From NCBI GenBank assembly GCA_031556065.1, contig JAVBTR010000010.1, positions 1 through 45,374 on the forward strand: DNA of 45,374 nucleotides, read 5' to 3'. The translations under genes were made by a program, and so were the position numbers. Below are positions 40,483 through 45,374 of this stretch, piece after piece; the first letter of the stretch is position 1, and each line of letters opens with the position of its first letter. The notes beneath the pieces are model-generated. The model saw nothing but the letters and a program-made list of their open reading frames with translations. It was not told the origin of the DNA and ran no database searches. The stretch is from JAVBTR01 sp031556065. Its GTDB lineage: Bacteria > Bacillota > Clostridia > Christensenellales > Aristaeellaceae.

Positions 40483-41697
40483 ATGAGCATCCGCTGGATC
40501 GACAATCACATGCCCAAAACCCGCGATGAGCATCTTGAAGTGATGTCGGTAGAAAACATTTCAAAAGCCCGACGCTTTCACGAGAGCTTTCCCCAATACG
40601 CGGTCACACCCCTGGCAGCCTTAAACAGGCTCGCCAAAGCCCTTGGTTTAGGCGGGGTATACGTGAAGGATGAAAGCTACCGTTTCGGCTTGAATGCCTT
40701 TAAAGTCCTTGGTGGTTCCTTCGCCATGGCACGGTATATCGCGGGCCAGCTAAACAAAGATGTTGCCCAAACAGATTACACCTACTTAACCAGCCAAAAG
40801 CTCAGGGATGAATTTGGCCAGGCTACCTTTTTCACCGCCACCGACGGCAACCATGGCCGGGGTGTGGCATGGGCGGCCAACCAGTTAGGGCAAAAATCCG
40901 TGGTACACATGCCCAAGGGCAGCGCCCAAATTCGCTTTGATAACATTGCCAAGGAAGGCGCTCAGGTCACCATCGAGGAAGTGAACTACGACGAATGCGT
41001 GCGCATTGCCGCAAAAGAAGCAGCCGAAACCCCTCGAGGGGTCGTGGTGCAGGATACAGCTTGGGACGGCTATGAAGAAATTCCCGCCTGGATCATGCAG
41101 GGCTATGGCACCATGGCCGCAGAGGCCGCCGAACAGCTGCATACCGCCGGTATCAAGCGCCCCACCCACATTTTTGTTCAAGCGGGAGTAGGCTCCCTGG
41201 CGGGAGCAGTACAAGGGTACTTCGCAAACCTTTACCCGGAAAGCCCTCCGGTAACCGTTATTATGGAAGCCCAAGTAGCCGATTGCCTCTACCAAGGTGC
41301 CTTGGCCGCTGACGGCGCCTGCCGCTTCGTTGAAGGAGATTTGCAAACCATTATGGCAGGGCTGGCCTGCGGCGAGCCCAACACCATTTCCTGGGATATT
41401 CTTAAAAACCACGCTTCCTTCTTCGTTTCTTGCCCGGATTGGGTGGCTGCCCGGGGCATGCGTATCCTGGGTGCTCCGTTAAAGGGCGATCCTCAGGTGA
41501 TTTCCGGCGAATCCGGTGCGGTAGGCACGGGGCTTATCGCCACCCTCATGACCGACAAAAACTACGCGGACTTGAAACAGGCCATCGGCTTGGACGAAAG
41601 TTCCCAGGTGCTCATGTTCTCCACCGAAGGGGATACGGACCCGGAAAATTACAAGCGCATTGTATGGGAAGGCGCCATGTCTTCCGAAAAAGAATAA
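40483..41697 (+). CDS. ygeX: Diaminopropionate ammonia-lyase
   Basis: 404 residues, PLP fold type II. It converts 2,3-diaminopropionate to pyruvate and two ammonia. The PLP lysine is Lys74 in RFGLNAFKVLGGSFAMAR, the phosphate-binding and substrate loop is TATDGNHGRGVAWAA, and FVQAGVGSLAGAV is the glycine-rich PLP loop. This start sequence (MSIRWIDNHMPKTRDEHLE) and overall length agree with E. coli YgeX. It is first of four rightward genes. In anaerobic purine breakdown it performs the final carbon-releasing step. Confidence 0.93.
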   Translation: MSIRWIDNHMPKTRDEHLEVMSVENISKARRFHESFPQYAVTPLAALNRLAKALGLGGVYVKDESYRFGLNAFKVLGGSFAMARYIAGQLNKDVAQTDYTYLTSQKLRDEFGQATFFTATDGNHGRGVAWAANQLGQKSVVHMPKGSAQIRFDNIAKEGAQVTIEEVNYDECVRIAAKEAAETPRGVVVQDTAWDGYEEIPAWIMQGYGTMAAEAAEQLHTAGIKRPTHIFVQAGVGSLAGAVQGYFANLYPESPPVTVIMEAQVADCLYQGALAADGACRFVEGDLQTIMAGLACGEPNTISWDILKNHASFFVSCPDWVAARGMRILGAPLKGDPQVISGESGAVGTGLIATLMTDKNYADLKQAIGLDESSQVLMFSTEGDTDPENYKRIVWEGAMSSEKE

Positions 41698-41712
41698 GAG
41701 GAGGCAAATTAA

Positions 41713-43023
41713 ATGAATTTTCAATTAATTAAACAAGCAGCGGCAGGCTATGAAGCCCAAATGACCAAGTTTCTTCGGGATCTGGTAGCCATTCCCGGTG
41801 AAAGCTGCGGGGAAAAAGACGTTGTGCTTCGCATCGCCGAAGAAATGAAGGCCGTTGGCTTTAACAAAGTAGAGATCGACCCCATGGGCAACGTTCTTGG
41901 TTACATGGGCACCGGCAAAACCCTGATCGGCTACGATGCCCACATCGACACCGTAGGCATCGGCAATATAGCCAACTGGAAGTTCGATCCCTACCAGGGC
42001 TACGAAACCGAGTCCGATATTGGCGGCCGGGGCACCTCCGATCAGCTGGGCGGCATTGTCTCCGCAGTCTATGGAGCAAAGATCATGAAGGATCAAGGCC
42101 TGCTTTCCGATCAATACACGGTGCTTGTTACCGGCACTGTCCAGGAAGAAGACTGCGATGGTCTTTGCTGGCAGTACATCATCAATGAAGGCAAAGTAAA
42201 GCCTGAATTCGTGGTTATTACCGAGCCCACTGATGGCGGCATCTATCGAGGCCAGCGTGGCCGGATGGAAATCCGCGTAGACGTAAAAGGTGTTTCCTGC
42301 CACGGCTCCGCTCCTGAGCGTGGTGATAATGCCATCTACAAAATGGCTGATATTCTGCAAGATGTCCGCTCCCTTAACGAAAACAGTGCTGAAGACACTA
42401 TGGCCGTCAAGGGCCTTGTGAAGATGCTGGACGAAAAATACAACAAGGAATGGAAGGAAGCCCGCTTCTTAGGCCGTGGCACCGTTACCGCCTCCCAGAT
42501 TTTCTACACCTCTCCCTCTCGCTGCGCCGTGGCGGATTCTTGCGCCGTTTCCCTGGACCGCCGCATGACAGCTGGTGAAACCTGGGAAAGCTGCCTGGAT
42601 GAGATTCGTGCGCTGCCTGCCGTACAAAAGTACGGCGAGGACGTGAAGGTTTCCATGTACGATTACGATTGCGCATCCTACACCGGTTTGGTCTATCCCA
42701 TTGAATGCTACTTCCCCACCTGGGTCATCCCCGAAGATCACCCCATAACCCGCGCCATGGAAGAAGCTCACAAGGGTCTCTATGGCGATGCCCGCATGGG
42801 AACCGCCGAAACAGCCGCCATGCGTAAAGCCCGTCCCCTTACCGATAAATGGACTTTTTCCACTAACGGCGTTTCCATCATGGGTCGCAATGGCATCCCC
42901 TGCATTGGCTTTGGTCCCGGTGCAGAAGCCCAGGCACACGCTCCCAACGAAAAGACCTGGAAAGCCGATCTGGTAGAATGCGCGGCGGTTTATGCTGCCT
43001 TGCCCACCCTCTATTGCAAATAA
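41713..43023 (+). CDS. ygeY: YgeY-family M20 hydrolase linked to selenium metabolism
   Basis: 436 residues, zinc-dependent amidohydrolase/peptidase M20 fold. Metal and catalytic residues lie in GYDAHIDTVG, GRGTSDQLGG, VQEEDCDG and VVITEPTDGG; SCHGSAPERGDNAIYK marks the dimerisation domain, and the last ligand is in AQAHAPNEKTW. YgeY proteins co-occur with YgeW, YgeX and selenium-dependent hydroxylases. It probably removes a carbamoyl or ureido group from a purine-derived intermediate; the substrate is unproven. It starts 15 bp after ygeX. Confidence 0.92.
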   Translation: MNFQLIKQAAAGYEAQMTKFLRDLVAIPGESCGEKDVVLRIAEEMKAVGFNKVEIDPMGNVLGYMGTGKTLIGYDAHIDTVGIGNIANWKFDPYQGYETESDIGGRGTSDQLGGIVSAVYGAKIMKDQGLLSDQYTVLVTGTVQEEDCDGLCWQYIINEGKVKPEFVVITEPTDGGIYRGQRGRMEIRVDVKGVSCHGSAPERGDNAIYKMADILQDVRSLNENSAEDTMAVKGLVKMLDEKYNKEWKEARFLGRGTVTASQIFYTSPSRCAVADSCAVSLDRRMTAGETWESCLDEIRALPAVQKYGEDVKVSMYDYDCASYTGLVYPIECYFPTWVIPEDHPITRAMEEAHKGLYGDARMGTAETAAMRKARPLTDKWTFSTNGVSIMGRNGIPCIGFGPGAEAQAHAPNEKTWKADLVECAAVYAALPTLYCK

Positions 43024-43041
43024 TTTAAAGGAGATAGAACA

Positions 43042-44238
43042 ATGAGCGATTTGAAAAAGAGTTTGGATACCCTGTATGACCTTGGCGAAAACACCATGTA
43101 CGATGGGGACTTCTTTCTGACCTGGGAAAAGAGCGAAGAAGAATTAAAGGCCGTGTTCGCTGTGGCCGATGCCCTTCGCAACCTGCGCGAACGGAACATT
43201 TCCACCAAGATTTTCGATTCCGGTCTGGGCGTTTCTTTGTTCCGCGATAATTCTACCCGCACCCGTTTCTCTTTTGCTTCCGCCTGCAATCTGCTAGGTT
43301 TGACAGTTGCGGATTTAGATGAAGGCAAATCCCAGATCGCCCACGGTGAAACCGTTCGCGAAACCGCTAACATGGTTTCCTTCATGGCGGATGTGATCGG
43401 CATTCGGGATGACATGTATATTGGCAAGGGCAATACCTACATGCACGAAGTGGTGGATGCAGTAACAGAAGGCCATAAGGATGGGGTTTTGGCCCAGAAG
43501 CCCACGCTGGTAAACCTCCAATGCGATATCGACCATCCCACCCAAGCCATGGCCGATGCAGCTCACCTAATCGAGCACTTCGGCGGCATCGAGAACCTGA
43601 AGGGCAAAAAGATCGCCATGTCCTGGGCCTATTCACCTTCCTACGGCAAGCCCTTGTCTGTGCCCCAGGGGATCATTGGGCTGATGACCCGGTTCGGCAT
43701 GGAAGTGGTTCTGGCTCACCCCGAAGGGTATGAAGTGATGCCCGAAGTAGAAGAAGTAGCCATTAAGAACGCCAAGGCTTCCGGCGGCAGCTTTAAGCGC
43801 ACCAACAACATGGCCGAGGCCTTTGAAGGCGCGGATATCGTGTATCCCAAAAGCTGGGCTCCCTTCGCCGCTATGGAAAAGCGTACCGACCTTTACGGCA
43901 ATGGTGATTTCGACGGCATCAAGGCTTTAGAAAAAGAATTGCTTGCCCAGAACGCCCAGCATAAGGATTGGGAATGCACGGAAGAACTCATGGCAAAGAC
44001 CAAGGATGGCAAGGCCCTGTACCTGCACTGCCTCCCTGCTGATATTTCCGGCGTCAGCTGCAAAGAGGGCGAGGTGGAAGCTTCCGTGTTCGACCGCTAC
44101 CGCACGCCCCTTTACCGCGAAGCCTCCTTCAAGCCCTATATCATCGCTGCCATGATCTTCCTAGCCAAAGAACGCAATCCCACCGCCACCTTGGAAGCCC
44201 TTGAAAAGGCTGGTCAGGCGCGCTGGGAACAGAAGTAA
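43042..44238 (+). CDS. ygeW: YgeW-family knotted carbamoyltransferase
   Basis: 398 residues, aspartate/ornithine carbamoyltransferase superfamily with extra length typical of the YgeW family. The carbamoyl phosphate loop is LFRDNSTRTRFSF, followed by DIDHPTQAMAD and the C-terminal LHCLPADISGV. The YgeW family has a trefoil knot and an uncommon substrate. Running in reverse it could transfer carbamoyl from a ureido compound to phosphate, feeding the carbamate kinase encoded 12 bp downstream. Ribosome binding site AAAGGAG precedes the ATG. Confidence 0.92.
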   Translation: MSDLKKSLDTLYDLGENTMYDGDFFLTWEKSEEELKAVFAVADALRNLRERNISTKIFDSGLGVSLFRDNSTRTRFSFASACNLLGLTVADLDEGKSQIAHGETVRETANMVSFMADVIGIRDDMYIGKGNTYMHEVVDAVTEGHKDGVLAQKPTLVNLQCDIDHPTQAMADAAHLIEHFGGIENLKGKKIAMSWAYSPSYGKPLSVPQGIIGLMTRFGMEVVLAHPEGYEVMPEVEEVAIKNAKASGGSFKRTNNMAEAFEGADIVYPKSWAPFAAMEKRTDLYGNGDFDGIKALEKELLAQNAQHKDWECTEELMAKTKDGKALYLHCLPADISGVSCKEGEVEASVFDRYRTPLYREASFKPYIIAAMIFLAKERNPTATLEALEKAGQARWEQK

Positions 44239-44250
44239 AAGGTGATTCAA

Positions 44251-45186
44251 ATGGGAAAGAAAATTGTCATCGCCCTGGGTGGCAACGCCCTGGGAAGCAA
44301 CCTGCCAGAGCAAATGATCGCCGTTCAAGAAACCTCTAAGGCTATTGCCGATCTAGTGGAGCAGGGCCACCAAGTGATCCTCTCCCACGGCAATGGTCCC
44401 CAGGTGGGCATGATCCAAAACGCTATGGCGGAATTTAGCCGCAGCCACCAGCAGCCTTTAGCCCCTTTATCTGTGTGCGTAGCCATGAGCCAGGGGTATA
44501 TCGGCTATGATCTGCAAAACGCTTTAAGGGAAGAGCTTTTAAACCGCGGCATTCATAAACCTGTTTCCACTGTTCTAACCCAGGTGCGGGTAGACCCGGA
44601 AGATCCGGCCTTTTCAAACCCCACCAAGCCGATTGGTGCCTTTCTAACCAAGGAAGAGGCGGATGCGCTGGTTAAAGAAAAGGGCTATATTATGGTGGAG
44701 GATTCCGGCCGGGGCTGGCGCCGTGTAGTGGCCTCCCCCACGCCTGTTGAAATCGTAGAAATCGAAACTGTGAAGGATCTTTTAAACGCCGGGCAGATTG
44801 TTATTGCCGCCGGCGGCGGCGGAATTCCCGTCATCGCCCAGGGGCATCATTTAAAAGGTGTGGGCGCGGTGATCGATAAAGACCATGCCTCGGCTTGCAT
44901 GGCCCAAATGCTGGATGCAGATGTGCTGATTATCTTAACCGCAGTAGAAAAGGTGGCTATCAACTTTGGCAAGCCCGATGTTAAATGGCTGGACAGCCTG
45001 ACAACCGACGGAGCCAAAGAATACATGGCTCAGGGGCATTTTGCCCCCGGCTCCATGCTGCCTAAAGTCCAGGCCGCGGTGGCCTTTGCCGAAAGCAAGC
45101 CTGGCCGCACAGCGCTGATTACCCTATTGCAAAAAGCCAACGACGGCATTGCCGGTAAAACCGGTACGCGAATCGAAAACCTTTGA
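44251..45186 (+). CDS. arcC: Carbamate kinase
   Basis: 311 residues. It makes ATP, ammonia and CO2 from carbamoyl phosphate and ADP. Motifs: VIALGGNALG, ILSHGNGPQVGMI, GAFLTKEEAD, AAGGGGIPVI and DKDHASACMAQMLDAD. The start at 44251 has AAGGTGA 6 nt upstream; a GTG at 44242 is less likely. It ends the rightward operon and is followed by an intrinsic terminator. In E. coli the equivalent purine-cluster gene is yqeA. Confidence 0.94.
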   Translation: MGKKIVIALGGNALGSNLPEQMIAVQETSKAIADLVEQGHQVILSHGNGPQVGMIQNAMAEFSRSHQQPLAPLSVCVAMSQGYIGYDLQNALREELLNRGIHKPVSTVLTQVRVDPEDPAFSNPTKPIGAFLTKEEADALVKEKGYIMVEDSGRGWRRVVASPTPVEIVEIETVKDLLNAGQIVIAAGGGGIPVIAQGHHLKGVGAVIDKDHASACMAQMLDADVLIILTAVEKVAINFGKPDVKWLDSLTTDGAKEYMAQGHFAPGSMLPKVQAAVAFAESKPGRTALITLLQKANDGIAGKTGTRIENL

Positions 45187-45193
45187 AAATAGC

Positions 45194-45233
45194 AAAGCAA
45201 AAACTCCGGCCATGTTGCCGGAGCTTTTGCTTT
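45194..45233 (+). terminator. Intrinsic terminator of the ygeX-arcC operon
   Basis: The arms AAAGCAAAAACTCCGGC and GCCGGAGCTTTTGCTTT pair (one mismatch) round a 6-nt CATGTT loop, directly after the arcC stop; the T-rich right arm serves as the T-run. Confidence 0.88.
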
Positions 45234-45259
45234 CAGACCATCAACAAACCCCGGGAGGT

Positions 45260-45345
45260 ATCGGAGGGTCAAACCCTCCGATTTTCATTCCGAAATCGGC
45301 GACATGTGCGGCGATTTTCGGTGGAATTTCGTAGAAATTCCTACC
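45260..45345. repeat. Cluster of three consecutive hairpins at the window edge
   Basis: Three palindromes follow each other: ATCGGAGGGT/ACCCTCCGAT (45260-45282, 3-nt loop), CCGAAATCG/CGATTTTCGG (45290-45321, one bulge) and GGAATTT/AAATTCC (45323-45341, extended by GGT/ACC). No coding frame of interest overlaps it. The pattern suggests a structured RNA, a REP-like dispersed element, or the end of a mobile element; I cannot choose between them. Confidence 0.55.
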
Positions 45346-45374
45346 TTGCCCGAACAAATGACCGTAAAATCGAA

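Noticed and set aside
1..45374. CRISPR array, tRNA, rRNA, transposase or phage genes
   Set aside because: No spaced direct repeats, cloverleaf-like sequences, rRNA stretches or recognisable transposase or integrase frames were seen on either strand.

Overview
The window looks like a chromosomal segment of an anaerobic, probably gut-associated member of the Firmicutes (Clostridia). The evidence is strong AGGAGG-type ribosome binding sites, intrinsic terminators, sigma-A-type promoters, long tightly packed operons, LplB/LplC-type carbohydrate permeases, and a selenium- and molybdenum-dependent purine catabolism locus of a kind best known from Clostridia, Enterococcus and some enterobacteria. 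Both solute-binding proteins in the window have signal peptides without a lipobox cysteine, which is unusual for a one-membrane Gram-positive. No rRNA, tRNA, CRISPR array, insertion sequence or phage gene was recognised, and no gap between genes exceeds about 270 bases.

Region 1 (1-14750) is a mixed accessory catabolic region. It starts with the 3' part of a membrane-anchored AraC-type sensor-regulator, which converges on a GntR regulator/aldo-keto reductase pair. Next is a five-gene leftward operon (9254 to 3466) with a near-consensus promoter and a terminator hairpin. It encodes a CyuA-like desulfidase/dehydratase, a UroD-superfamily protein, two ABC permeases and a solute-binding protein. 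A tartronate-semialdehyde-reductase/DapA-like pair then faces a PrpR-type regulator and a type-2 glycerate kinase, suggesting a three-carbon hydroxyacid pathway.

Region 2 (14796-24600) is a leftward purine operon: ssnA-like aminohydrolase, ygfK-like flavin/Fe-S oxidoreductase, hydantoinase, fused xanthine dehydrogenase and an NCS2 purine permease. A promoter and a structured leader with a candidate attenuator precede it.

Region 3 (24655-36940) is a compressed leftward cofactor factory. It covers molybdate uptake (modABC with a ModE-like regulator), molybdopterin synthesis (moaA, moaC, MoeA-like, MOSC-MogA fusion), selenium mobilisation (class V aminotransferase, DUF3343, selD, yedF) and maturation of selenium-dependent molybdenum hydroxylases (yqeC, yqeB, XdhC-like, MocA-like). 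No selA or selB is present, so the selenium route points to the labile selenium cofactor of the hydroxylase rather than to selenocysteine.

Region 4 (37018-45233) holds an NfnAB-like pair, a cytosolic RidA and a YheO-like PAS/HTH regulator on the minus strand. Divergent from these, on the plus strand, lies ygeX-ygeY-ygeW-arcC: diaminopropionate ammonia-lyase, M20 hydrolase, knotted carbamoyltransferase and carbamate kinase. Together these fit anaerobic purine/urate breakdown: import, redox chemistry at a Mo-Se centre, ring opening, release of carbamoyl groups for ATP, and conversion of diaminopropionate to pyruvate and ammonia. The individual step assignments are inference.

The least expected items are a RidA paralogue whose signal-anchor and ribosome binding site look copied from the adjacent modA, the candidate attenuator ahead of ssnA, a PrpR-type regulator with a dead-looking AAA+ domain and no GAFTGA loop, the CyuA/UroD/ABC operon, and a cluster of hairpins at the right edge.
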